Source of the DNA: Leptodactylus fallax | Taxonomy: Eukaryota; Chordata; Amphibia; Anura; Leptodactylidae | Length of the DNA: 64,000 bases | Assembly (NCBI GenBank): GCA_947044405.1 | Contig: CAMRHE010000035.1 | Location: forward strand, 9,025,501-9,089,500 | Direction: 5' to 3' | Shown here: in pieces, positions 34,931 through 46,109 of the stretch | Layout of the letters: every line of letters starts with the position of its first letter | How positions within the stretch are numbered: the first letter of the stretch is position 1 | Program-made: the position numbers and the translations under genes | Notes under the pieces: generated by a model | What the model was told of the DNA's origin: nothing | Seen by the model: only the letters and a program-made list of their open reading frames with translations | Databases searched by the model: none

Positions 34931-35670
34931 GTTGTTTGCAGGTATGACTGAAATTAGGTCACCGTCTCTTTAAGAAACTCAACTGCTTGCTGGCAGGGAA
35001 TGGAGATTACAACTTGGAATGCTGTCCCTTTAAGAATGCTGTAGCTATTAACAGAGTCACTGTGATGCAGGCTGACGGTGTGCTCCCCCTCTTTAATGGT
35101 GGTACTCCCAACGGACACTGTACACGGAAAACACTCGCTGGGGCCATGGGAGGACTGAAGACAAGGACAGGGAGGCACAGTACTCACTGACAGCAACTGC
35201 AGCGTGGACCAGAGATCAGCGGTGCACAGCAGAGACGGTGATGCGGCACCGGAGAGTCAGAAATGGCGCCAGCACGTTCGCCTTTCACTTTCTTGTATGG
35301 GTACGCTGGAGCATTGCGCTCAGCATTCTGGGCTCTCCTAAGATGGCGGCAGATGGGTCTTCTGGCCTCATGGGCAGTGCTAAAAATCTCCCGCACTTTT
35401 GCAAGGTACAGTTAACCCTTTGTGGGCGTTCTTACACAGCGATGTGGCGCAGCAAACAAGTCCTGGGCGTTTTAACTCTTCCAGGGCTGTAACACACTGA
35501 GAGGACAGTCTTTAGGGCTTACTTCAGGGGTATAGGGCTCCCCCTCTTTGTGGCAAGCACTCTCAGGGAATAAACTTGATCTTAGCAAAGTCCACAATAA
35601 AGACCGATGCTCTGGAGACAATTTGACGCACTTTTCGTGGCGACTTTCTCAAAATGGCACACAGCCATAT
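34931..35670 (-). other. 5' untranslated leader of the gypsy element
   Basis: About 740 bp lies between the primer-binding site and the gag ATG. It contains several short ATG-started frames on both strands with no recognised product. A packaging signal may reside here but cannot be identified by eye. Confidence 0.6.
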
Positions 35671-35686
35671 CCTGTTCGTGACACCA
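35671..35686 (-). promoter_or_regulatory. Primer-binding-site candidate of the gypsy element
   Basis: On the minus strand TGGTGTCACGAACAGG begins 8 nt inside the 5' LTR. The TGG start fits pairing with a tRNA CCA tail. I cannot assign the tRNA with certainty; a tRNA ending CCTGTTCGTGACACCA would be required. Confidence 0.6.
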
Positions 35687-35694
35687 GTTTTTCT

Positions 35695-36817
35695 TGCGGT
35701 GACCAGATGGAAGGTAATGCTGCAGTTGGGATTGCGGGGTGCAAACAGCACAGACTTGTCACGGTCTCTGGGCACGAGGGCGCAGCGCTGGTGCTGTCCC
35801 ACGTTACCACCACTGGTACCGGTGATGAGGGGGCTGCACAAATGTTGGTGGTGATTGTTCCCCCGGGGCGCTTCCCCTATACTGTGCCGACTGGTGGTGT
35901 TTGGGGCGCCCTGATGTTGTCAGTGCAGAGTCAGACACAGAAACGGTTGTAAAGTTGAACTTTTACTTCCATGGGTGTGGAGGCACAAATGCTTAAACAG
36001 TTTCTTCAATACAAAACAACGGGGTACGCCTGGTGACACAGCAAAGTCCTGGGGTGCAGGGTAGACTTGATGAAAGGTGTTCCTAGCCCCTTATACTTCA
36101 GTGTTACAGCCCTAAGGTGTGTCTGGGCTCCTATTTGGCTCATAGGAGGATGCCCACCATGATACTAGTACATAATATTCCCCACTCACGTTATGTGGTC
36201 CTGATAGCTCAGAGTTTCGGGGTACAATAGTCAGGGTGGCAGGATATTCCACAGGTCTGGCCTTGGCCCCTGGATCCTGTGATACTGGCTATGGAGCACG
36301 TGTTCCAGAATGTTCTCTCCACAGTCTCAGGCTGACAAGATGATGATGCTTGACTTCCTTCAGGGCGATGGCTAGGCAGACAGGGGACAGGATCTTCTGA
36401 ATAGCTGGAGTATGTCAGCTCTCCAACCTTCCTGGGCCTGTCTAGGACTTGAGATTCCTGCACTAAACTCACTGCTTTCTTCACAGGGCATCACACTTCT
36501 CTCCTCACCTCCTCCTCCTAACACTCCACACTTCTAACTCCTCACACGCAGGACCTTCCTGCAGGGGTGTTACCATGGGGACCCAGTGATCAGCTGACTC
36601 CTCCCCTTTTCCCAGGCGATGTCCTCCCATTGGACATTTGGTTACTATTCAATCCTATGGGAGGTGTAATGCATGTGTGAGGCTCACTAGGTGGCGCTGT
36701 GTTGTGTGAGACTCAGGACCCCCTGCTATGTCACACAGGCTATGAAGCAACAGGAAATAATACAATGACTACAGAGATCACCCTCAGCCCAGCCATAGCC
36801 AGCTCTGGGATGCCACA
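35695..36817 (-). repeat. 5' LTR of the gypsy element
   Basis: Partner of 28213-29335 with the same length and ends. Examples of differences are GGTAATGC versus GGTAACGC near the end, GTGCACTAAACTC-type C/A change near 36462, and one A/G change near 36223. No obvious TATA box is seen by eye. Confidence 0.96.
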
Positions 36818-36877
36818 CTGTCACTTACTATCTTAGCAATTGTCTTCCTGCAGAACTCCCCTCCATCTCTACCACCA

Positions 36878-39800
36878 GTGCACACTATCCACATCAGTCC
36901 TTCTCTTTTTCCTTTTCCCATATACAGCTCTCACATACTTTTCACTCTCTTTAACCACCCCAATCCCTATACTTCTTTTAGCAGTGAAACAAAACAGAAG
37001 TGTCCGCATAAATCACTGAAGCACCTTATGTGTCTGTCCATTTTGCTCCTACTAGCTGCTGGGGCTATCTCTCCAAACCTTGGCCCTCCTTCTAACTTTT
37101 CCTCTTCTTGCACACATAGAAGTCCTATAAACCTCATCAATATTCAAATATTCACCGTGTTCGCTCTCCTTATTCTTCTCTGGTCTCTTTTAACTGCTCT
37201 CTCTGGAACGCCCACTCAGTGTGTAACAAACTAGAATACATTAATGACTTATTCCTCAGTAAATCTCTCAAACTACTCGCCTTTACTGAAACCTGGATCC
37301 AGCAGTCTGATACGGCCTCCCCTGCTGCTCTGTCTCATGGTGGCCTACATTTCTCACACACTTCTAGGCCTATCAACAGGCAGGGTAGAGGGGTAGGCAT
37401 ACTTCTATCATTGCATTTCACTTTTTAGGTCATTCCATCAGTACCCTCACTCACATTCCCCTCATTTGAAGTCAGTCCATGCCATTAGACTCTTCTGCCC
37501 ACTCTCCTTACGCGTAGCCGTGATCTACTGTCCACCTGGCTCACCCTACCAATTAGTGGATCACTTCGCTTCTTGGCTTCCCCTCTTTTTATCCTGTGAA
37601 ATTCCTACCCTCAACATGGGTGACTTTAACATCCCCATTAATACCCCTGTCTCCCTAGCTGCCTCACAGCTTCTCTCAATAACCACTTCTTTTGGTCTCT
37701 CCGCCACACATGTAGATGGCAACACGATCGATCTTGTCTTCTATTGACTCCTCGCAGTTTCTAAATTTACTAACTCTTCTCTGTCCCTCTCTGATCATAA
37801 CCTTCTGTCTCTCACCATCAGTACTTTCTCAGGACACACCTACTCATCATACCTATAGGAATCTACATGCTATAACATCCAGCACCTCTCAGATACATTC
37901 CCCTCTGTCCCCCATCTCTTCACTCTCCTGTTCCAATCTGGCCACCAGTCACTATAATGAAAACCTTAAAAGTGCACTGGATGAGGCGGCTCCCCCCTCC
38001 ACTCGAAAAGTTCGATGCAGGTGGGAGCAACCCTGACACACTCCACAGAGCAGTTCTCTAGGTGTGCTGAACATCTGTGGAGAAATTTGCATAAACCTGC
38101 ATACTTCCTCTTCAAATTTATGCTCAAAACAAGCCTATTTCACCATTCTCATCTCTTCTCTCACCTGTAACCCTAAAAGGCTCTTTGAAACTTTTCACTC
38201 CTTACTCACTCCCAAGGTGCAGGCACCATTCACAGACCTTAGTGCAGAAGACCTGGACACTTATTTCCATGACAAAATTGATAAGATCCGTCAGGAAATA
38301 ACCGCCCAATCCCCAGGCGACATTGATCACCTCACCTACCGCACTTCAGACTGTTCATTCTCCTCTTTTGAACCTGTTACAGAAGAGGAAGTCTCTCAGC
38401 AACTTTCTTCTTCTTGCCTTACGACCTGCAGTAGTGACCCTTTCACCTCACACCTTCTCCAGTCTCTGTTGCCTGCTGTCACGACTTATCTTACTAAAAT
38501 ATTTAACCTCTCTCTCTCTTCTGGAATTTTTCCATCCTCTTTCAAACATGCTGTCATAAACCCGTTATTGAAGAAATGCTCCCTTGACCCATCCTGTGCT
38601 GCTATCGATCCGTCTCTAACCTCCCGTTCATCTCCAAAATCTTGGAACGCTTGGTCTATTCTTGTTTAATCCGCTATCTTTCTGCTAACTCTTTTCTTGA
38701 CCCCTTACAATCTGGCTTCCGCACTCTGCACTCTACTGAAACAGCCCTCACAAACGTCTCCAATGATCTCCTGATGGCTAAATCTAATGGTGACTATTCT
38801 CTTCTTATTCTTCTGGATCTTTCAGCAGCATCTGACACTGTTGACCATCAACTCCTCCTCACTATGCTTCGCTCTGTCGGCCTCATGGACACTGCACTCT
38901 CCTGGTTCTGTCAGACCGCACTTTCAGTGTATCATTTACGGCTCTGTCTCTTCCCCTTGCCGTTGGGGTTCCTCAGGGTTCGGTCCTAGGCCCTATGCTC
39001 TTCTCTCTCTACACAGCCCCCATTGGACAAACCATCACCAGATTTGGCTTCTGGTATCATCTTTATGCTGAAAACACCCAATTATATACGTCATCCAGTG
39101 ACATCACCCCTGCACTAATACAGACCACCAGTGACTGTCTCTCTGCTGTCTCAAATATCATGTCTTCGCTCTATCTGAAACTGAATCTCTCAAAGACTGA
39201 ACTACTGCTGTTTCCACCATCTAATAGATCTGCCCCTGATATCTCCATTGCAGTCTCTGGCCTTACCATAACTCCTAGGCAGTATGCCAGCTGCCTCGGG
39301 GTTATTTTGACTCAGACCTTTCCTTTACCCCCAATATCCAATCACTCGCACGCTCATGTCATCTCCACCTCAAAAACATCTCCAGAATACGCCCTTTCCT
39401 TACCACAGATACATTAAAGACACTTATTATCGCCCTGATTCACTCTCGCCTTGACTACTGTAACTCCTTATTAATCGATCTTCCCCTTACTAAACTCTCC
39501 CCTCTACAATCTATTCTGAATGCAGCGGTCAGGCTCATCTATCAGTCTAGACGCTACAGAGATGCCTCCGGTCTGTCTCATTCACTACATTGGCTGCCTA
39601 TTCAATACAGAATACAATATAAATGTATTACCCTCATCCACAAAGCTCTCCATAATGCTGCACCTCCCTACATTTCCTCCCTCATCCCTTATCATCGCCC
39701 AGCACGTGCTCTCCATTCACTCAATGACCTAAAACTAACATCCTCTGTTATCAGAACCTTCCACGCTCGTATACAAGACTTCTCCCGAGTTGCACCACTT

Positions 39801-39904
39801 CTCTGGAATGTTCTACCCCAGACAATCAGATTAACACTCAAGATCTACAGCTTCAAGCACAAACTAAAGACACATCTCTTCAGACAGGCCTATCACAATT
39901 CCTA
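36878..39904 (+). pseudogene. CR1/L2-type ORF: 2A-like leader, AP endonuclease, reverse transcriptase (dead)
   Basis: An N-terminal hydrophobic segment ends AAGAISPNLGPPS near 37055-37095, resembling the LLAGDVxPNPGP leader of such LINEs. The AP endonuclease follows: NKLEYINDLF, LLAFTETWIQ, VIYCPPGSP and MGDFNIP (37219-37747), then SDHNLL in another frame. The RT has [34 protein letters not shown] and WFCQT, and at 39064 YAENTQLY in place of the catalytic YADD. The C-terminal LHWLPIQYRIQYKC block and LLWNVLP end at a stop near 39904. At least five frame breaks occur. The endonuclease would nick target DNA and the RT would prime from it. The catalytic change and frameshifts make this copy inactive. 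Confidence 0.88.
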
Positions 39905-40317
39905 ATGTAAACCCTTCCACAGTTAGAATCCCTAAAACAAACCCTCCTCTGTTCACATTCCCGCATTATCCCACAGGATATGATGCCGTTTCAGACTGTA
40001 ATTTTATATGTCCATGCACCATCTGCACATTAAAGGACACTGACTGGTGATGGCTTATACAGCTTTATTTATGTGTAATGAAAGTAACCTTACAAAAGTG
40101 TCTGGACCACTGTATAAGCAATGCTACCTCCGATGCCACCCCTGCTACCTCTTGTGTCACCCCCTCTACCTCATAGATTGTAAGTTCTTGCAAGCAGGGC
40201 CCTCAGTCCCATTGTGTGAATTGACTATTTATTTGTAATGTATCTTTTTATTCTGTGCTTGAACCATACAATTTGTAAAGTGCTGCGGAATATGTTGGCG
40301 CTCTATAAATAAAATGT

Positions 40318-40339
40318 ATTATTATTATTATTATTATTA
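40318..40339 (+). repeat. (ATT)n tail of the LINE
   Basis: Seven or so ATT units mark the 3' end of the L2-type LINE. Confidence 0.9.
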
Positions 40340-41083
40340 AGTATGCTCTCTGATTGATAATGGGTGTGTATGGGGGGTGATATCATAAACAAAAGTTCAT
40401 GGTACCCCCTTCCTTGGGGTTATATGAATTTACAGGGTCAGGAGAATAAGAAATCATTCTAATCTCCCTGCACACTGGCTAAAATGAGTGCTGCCAGTAT
40501 ATATAGCTCACATTTTAACCAGTGGTAATGAATAGAAGCTGAGCTGTAGTAATCACTGCCACTTCACAGTAGATGGAGCAGTTTGCTTCCAGCTCTGTGT
40601 AGTAACAGCACTGCAACTACTAATATCAGTTGATTGGTCAGGGTGCTGGGTGTCAGACCCCCACAAATATGATACTGATGGCCTATCCTAAATATTATTA
40701 GTTATTATTTCCTGGAGTACCTCCTTTAACTGGTACAATTGAGAAAAATTGAAGGAAGGGAGGGTTGTGCTTTAATAATGGTTAGATATGTCCTTTTGGA
40801 TACAGGAGACGACATCAGAACTCATAGTGGATACAGGACAATTTGTTAAAAGCAATCTATTGTTAGTTGTGGCCTTAAAACATGAACACTGTACTTTGGC
40901 TCCAGCACTCCCACTGAAATGTATGTAGTGGTCGAGTGCTCCCCTACCACCACTCCATTCAGACGGGGAATAAAAGTGGAAGTCTGAGGGGTTGGACCCC
41001 CACCGATCTGCAAGCTAACCACTATCCCATGGATAGGAGATAGTCTTACAGGGGATTTCCCATGAAAACAAGTTACGCTCCCA
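40340..41083. other. Non-coding stretch with old dispersed repeats
   Basis: Segments near 40640-40700 (GTGTCAGACCCCCACAAATA) and 40980-41050 (GGGTTGGACCCCCACCGATC) belong to an old frog repeat also seen near 23960 and 50340. No gene is visible. Confidence 0.45.
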
Positions 41084-41275
41084 AATTGCTGAAATTATGC
41101 TTTTTTTGTTGCAAATTTTGCTGGATTTTTTACAGCCAAAGCCAGGAGTAGACTGAGCAGAAGTACTTCTCTTATATTTCCCATTCCTTCTATAGCCACT
41201 ACTAGGCTTGGCTCAAAAAACTGCAGCAAAATCTGCAATAAAAAAGCAGTGTTTCAGCAATGTGGGGCCTGATGC
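41084..41275. mobile_element. Hairpin MITE type A, decayed copy
   Basis: Arms carry CAGCCAAAGCCAGGAGTAGA and the inverse TTGGCTCAAAAAACTGCAGC; the right end is AATGTGGGGCCTGATGC. The left terminus has decayed. It lies head to tail with the next copy. Confidence 0.65.
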
Positions 41276-41278
41276 TAA

Positions 41279-41471
41279 GGCCGAGGTCCCACATTGCGGA
41301 AACGCTCCCTTTTTTTTTAGCTAAAGCCAGGAGTGGATTGAGCAGGAGGTAGAAGTATAATAACTTTATATATATTTCCCATTCCTTTTGAAGCCATTCT
41401 TGGCTTTGACTCAAAAAACCACAGCAAAATATGCAACGAAAAACGCTGTCTTTCCACAACTTGGGGCCCAT
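41279..41471. mobile_element. Hairpin MITE type A, second copy
   Basis: It starts GGCCGAGGTCCCACATTGCGG after TAA. The middle has TAAAGCCAGGAGTGGATTGA and the right arm TTCTTGGCTTTGACTC; the end is CAACTTGGGGCCCA. Back-to-back placement with the previous copy suggests that one inserted next to the other. Confidence 0.7.
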
Positions 41472-43270
41472 ATCTCTTGTGGTCAGCTGTAATCTGCAGT
41501 AGAACAAAGCAGCAAATGTTCAATTCCACTGTATATTGACTTCAAATAGACCTTTACAGGGTGAAATTCTGTTTATTTGCTTTAGTGCTGAGGAAAATAA
41601 TAAAAGCTATCTTATAAAGAAGACTTGTGGTATCTTGGAACCTTGTTTCTTGTGGATAGATGTGATAGTTGCATAGTTGCACAGACTGAGGAGAGTGGTA
41701 CTGGAGATTGTATATTTTCTTCATTGCCATTGCAGCACCACCACCATCACCACAGGGGGCATGAAAGACAACATGGGTTTTGTAAACTAGAAAACCCTAG
41801 TTAAGTTTGTATAGCAGCACACAAAAAAAGAATCAATACAAGACTGGTTCAGGAATTAATATTTTACAGGAGTGTCAGAAAAGACCTATACATGCAATAT
41901 TCACATGAAAATCAACAGGAACTGAAATCATGACAGCAGCGCAATTTTTGCTCATTTTACATATGAGCATTAGAAGTATAACAAATAGAAATAACACATT
42001 CATTCCTTACTCTCAAAATGAAAATTAATAAAATAAGGTAACATGGTGAATCATTTTTACTCTGTACAATAAAATATAGGCTGTAAACAACATTGTTATA
42101 AGAAAAGTATCATTCCTACATTATAGAATTCAAAGAAAACACAACCATAATAAACATAAAGTGACGTTTGCCATTGTATTAATATTTTAAATGGGTTCAT
42201 GGTGCACATTAGTCTGAAATAATCAACTATTCTGGCATGGAAAGTTGCCCAAACATTAACAAAATGGTGGAAGAGGTGTCACCTTTACAGAAAAGATCAA
42301 AGGTGTTTTTTATAAGAGGGTAGCAAGTGGTGACTTCAAAGTCTTAATAGACATGAAACTGATGATCCCAGAGACTCTGCATTAAGAGACTATAGTTTTC
42401 ATATACTGGCTCCAAAAAATAATAGGGCACAACGTAAAGCTGTACATCCACGTACATAATTTCGATTGCTGTGAAGTGGCTTTTTAATTGATGGTGGGAT
42501 TGTTTGCATGAATGATCTCACCAACATTTAGTGACAAAACTGCCCAATTGAGAGGATAGTTTAGTTTTTTGTTTTTTTCTTTAAATAAAATGCAGTGAGC
42601 CTGTGCAAATTGGCTGATGCGCAGTCATAAGTGGCCGATCATGTCTAACACTTTTAATTTTGGTCAGGGAAAGTTTAATGAGTATATCATAAGTTCACAT
42701 TTGCACTCAGCCAAAGGTTTTGATGAAGAGTCATTTGTTTTGACTAGAGAACTAGTGCTGTATGCAACAAAGCCTGCGAAACAGATGTGAAGAGAGCCTA
42801 GAGTAACTCTGACACACACTGGTGGCTAGGATAGATTAGGGCAGTAGGTTTTTGGGTATGTAATGCAGTATCAATGCTGGTTATACGATAATACATTTTA
42901 GCAAGGTTGGACAGTAATGAAAGTTTGTTGAAGACAGCAAGGATCTTCAAAGTGTTTTACAGCCTGTCTTATTTCAGAGGATCAGATCAGATGTTAGGAT
43001 CCTTGTCCACCACATTAAGAAGACTGTTTTTCTACTATGTCTGTTTAGATTAAAAACAACAACAACTATAAAACAACAACAAAAAGTATTATGGCACAAG
43101 GTATAGTGGCAATAGTCCCTAAGGAAACATGAGGGAATATTTCCCTTCTCCCCTGTGCCAGTTTCCATTTTGGTCTGAAAAGATAAACAGGTTTATAATC
43201 TTCTGTATGTGATATGAAAGGGGTCTTAGACTCATCTGTGGCCATACAACAGTTTAACTCATTTAGTTCT
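41472..43270. other. Non-coding stretch
   Basis: No gene, RNA or clear mobile element is seen in 1.8 kb. A short imperfect CAC/CAT run occurs near 41733-41753. The minus-strand open frame at 42974-43168 has no motif. Confidence 0.4.
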
Positions 43271-43273
43271 TTA

Positions 43274-43590
43274 GACTATGGCCCCACGCAGCAGGCCGCA
43301 TCGAAAAAACTGCTGTGGGAAAAACCACGGCAGCAACGCATCGTGGTTTTTCCGGCAGCGCTTTTCACAGACAGTCCAACAGAGGTTTCCTCTCTGGACT
43401 TTCTGCTTCAATTATACCTATAGGAAAACTGCAGGCGTTTCCATAGGTATAACTGACATGCTTCAATTTCTAAAAACGCAACAGATTTGGAAATCACAGC
43501 ATTTCCGCAGTGTGTATTTTTCTGCAATGTGTGGATGGGATTCTCTAGCATCCCATCCACTTTGCAGGGACTGCATGTGGGGCCCTGGCC
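43274..43590. mobile_element. MITE type B, full copy with TTA target duplication
   Basis: The 317-bp element starts GACTATGGCCCCACGCAGCA and ends ATGTGGGGCCCTGGCC, flanked by TTA at 43271-43273 and 43591-43593. It shares GGGAAAAACCACGGCAG, CTTTTCACAGA and GCAATGTGTGGATGGGATTC with the copy at 58596. The GGCCCCAC end and TTA target link it to type A hairpins, so both may be mobilised by the same PIF/Harbinger-type transposase (inference). Confidence 0.75.
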
Positions 43591-43864
43591 TTAAGCAATT
43601 ATTAAAGTCTGCATATTTAGCATAACAACCATTACTTTTCTAAGAACACTGATATCATATAAAAATAAAAATCTCTGCATTGGCTTAATTGAGCAGATAA
43701 GGTTGGGGACATACATAGCCCATACATTACTGAATTTCTGTCAGGGCTTTTGCACTTGTTCACCTAAAGGAATTGCAGAAGGTCATCTAGCTGCTTAAAG
43801 TCATTGCAAAGGTTGAAAATGGTTAGCTAAATCCACAGCAATAACTGATAGTCTGCTGGTTTAA

Positions 43865-44796
43865 CCCTTTAGTGACCAACCTCTTTTAGGCCTTGATGAC
43901 CAAACCATTTTTTGCACTTTTTTGTTGTTACATAGCAAGTACTATAGCGTTTTTATTTTTCTGTCAATGTAACTGTATGAGGGCAGGTTTTTTGTGGGAC
44001 ACGTGGTAGTATTTAATGGCACTATTTGCCTTTTTATGCTATTCACTGGGTCAATACAATTCAATTTATACAAAATTTGTATAGTTTACTACTTTTGCAA
44101 AGTAAAAACCCTTTTTGTAATATTTTTTTCCATCGCTACTTTCCAAGACCCATAGCTTAATTCTTTTTCGTTAATGGAACTGTGCAATGGCTTATTTTTT
44201 GCAGAAAGAGCTGACATTTTATTGTCACCATTTTGGGGAACATAACACATTGATTGTTTTTTATAATGTTTTTTTGATGCCAACAGTCAAAAAAAACCCT
44301 GCAATTCTGGCATCATATTTGCCATCATTCTGGAAAATATTATTACAATTGTATTGCTCAGGTCCTTCAGGATGTGACAATACTGAATGTGTATGTTATG
44401 TTTTTATTTTTTGTATTTTATTATTTATTAAACATGTTGGAATGGAGGGGAATAGTGGGTTTTAACTGTGGGTTTTTTTTTTTAAACTTAATTTAACTTT
44501 TTTTTAATACTATTTTTTATCAAAACTAGGAGAGTTAAACTTGCAATCTTCTGATCGCTTTTATAATGCATTGCACTATCTATGTAGTGCATTGCATTAT
44601 CTTGCTTGTCACTTTCCTAATAGGATTATACTAAGACATCCTTGGGGGCCCTCATTAGGCCCCCAGTTGCCATGTAAAGGCATCAGACTCCTGCATCTCG
44701 TTCACATGGGTGTTGATGCCTTCAGGAGGGAGCCCCCTACCTCGAAAACCTCATTAATGGCCAACGTAGAAAGTCTATACACCGGTCACTAATGGG
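43865..44796. mobile_element. TTAA-flanked non-autonomous DNA element
   Basis: The 932-bp sequence starts CCCTTTAGTGACC and ends GGTCACTAATGGG, inverted ends of 13 bp with one mismatch. TTAA lies at 43861-43864 and 44797-44800. Internal text (GTATGAGGGCAGGTTTTTTG, GCCCCCAGTTGCCATG) is typical of a large frog repeat group. No coding content. A TTAA target is used by piggyBac and Kolobok elements; which one cannot be settled here. Confidence 0.75.
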
Positions 44797-44800
44797 TTAA

Positions 44801-45210
44801 AAGTCACAGCAGATGTCACTTTGTACTGTGGGTTTTAGTGCATTTAGTGAAATCATATCCACTATGCTGCTACTATACATCAAAACCAGTAGCTGCCACC
44901 AAGTATGCGGTGGCTAACCTGCTGCAAGTATGCCTACTATGTCCCCAGCCTAAGGGTGTACACGCACATTGGATTTCTGTACGTATTCCATTTTTTTTTT
45001 TTTTTTTTTTAATTTGGCTTGCAAAAAACGTGTACATGCTGCAGAAACCCCCACTCACATGAAAAGAACTGATTTTAGAGCACAGAAATTTATACAACAA
45101 ATTTGTTACTTAGGAACCTACCTGAAAAGAAAATTTAGTACATCTGTCATCGTTTTAGAAGGAAAACAAATCTGCTATAACCAAAATACCATAAAAAAAA
45201 CACCCAAAAA
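44801..45210. other. Non-coding stretch with polyT
   Basis: A T-run lies at 44991-45010. No gene is visible. Confidence 0.4.
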
Positions 45211-45349
45211 AGCTGAGGCCACATGAAAAGGTGTATTTTTCCTTTCAGGTTTTACTGCATTTTTTTTTTATCCAAAGCCAAGAGTGCCTTCAAAAGGCGC
45301 AAAATCTACATCAAAAGATGCAGCTTTTCTGCAACATGTAGCCTCAGCC
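45211..45349. mobile_element. Hairpin MITE type A, short copy
   Basis: It starts GCTGAGGCCACATGAAAAGG and ends GCAACATGTAGCCTCAGCC; the inner TCCAAAGCCAAGAGTGCC matches the type A arm. An internal deletion removed about 80 bp. Confidence 0.6.
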
Positions 45350-45644
45350 AAAAAAAAAGGGCTCTAAACAGCTATGTCTCATAGATCCCACATCACTATG
45401 TGCATCCTAAACACTTATATGAAGGAAAGTTCCAATAAACAAAACAGCCATCCCATAGTGGCTATAAAGTTGTAAAGTTGCTGCTCTCCTTGTTATTTGT
45501 GGCTACTTCATAGTTTACACACTGTAGCACTAAATGTATGGGTGGGTATACAATGAGCTGCCATAACATAAGTTAATAACATTGATTCTCATGTGACAAT
45601 GACACCATGTATTAGGCAGCAAAAGAACTGTCAGTTTCTAAAAT

Positions 45645-46056
45645 TTGCATGCTGGATGAACTGTGGTTGGTTGGTCATCTGGCCAACTGTCCCAAAACAA
45701 ACATCAACCTTTCAAGGAGCATTCGACTATCCCATTAAAAGATGAAAGTCATTCAATGCTAATGAAGTGCTGAAAACAGCAAAGGATGGACTACCTGTGG
45801 GTGTGTAAGAAATACAAACACATGCCCACAATCTGAAAATCTCCCAGAAGTCTGTCAGTCTAGCCCATACACAACAGATCTTAGAAGCAGACAGCAAAAA
45901 AAAATTAACCCAACAGATTTTGCTTCTGACCAACTTTATTTGATGGTTGGCTGTATGGGACAGACTGTCGTATGTTTATGTGCGACCAAAAAACAGCAAA
46001 CAGTCTAAAATCTGCCATTTAAGCAATCTAAAATCTAATGTGTATGGCCAGCTTAA
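45645..46056. repeat. Dispersed repeat, MITE-like
   Basis: It begins near GTTGGTTGGTCATCTGGCCA and ends TAATGTGTATGGCCAGCTTA. Internal direct similarity (CCAACAGATTTTGCTTCTGA, GACAGACTGTCGTATG) suggests a decayed foldback. It interrupts or abuts Tc1 relic E. No coding content. Confidence 0.45.
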
Positions 46057-46109
46057 ATCAGAGCATCCCTAAAATTCTAAGTCTATCTCTATGCAGTGTT
46101 TAGTACCTA

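Larger units (their letters stand above)
28213..36817 (-). mobile_element. Ty3/gypsy-type LTR retrotransposon
   Basis: An 8.6-kb element has LTRs of 1123 bp at each side, starting TG and ending CA on the minus strand, flanked by CTGT at 28209-28212 and 36818-36821. Order on the minus strand: 5' LTR, primer-binding-like site, gag, protease, reverse transcriptase, RNase H, integrase, polypurine tract, 3' LTR. This protease-RT-RH-integrase order defines Ty3/gypsy. No envelope frame exists. I count about eight LTR-to-LTR substitutions by eye, so the insertion is recent, yet pol carries at least three disabling changes. Confidence 0.96.
36838..40339 (+). mobile_element. Degenerate CR1/L2-type LINE
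   Basis: About 3.5 kb begins just right of the gypsy element's target duplication and ends with the tail GCTCTATAAATAAAATGT followed by (ATT)n at 40318-40339. Such a short-repeat tail and the TGTAAAGTGCTGCGGAATAT word before it are typical of CR1/L2-group LINEs in frogs. It is one coding unit on the plus strand with many frame breaks. Confidence 0.88.
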
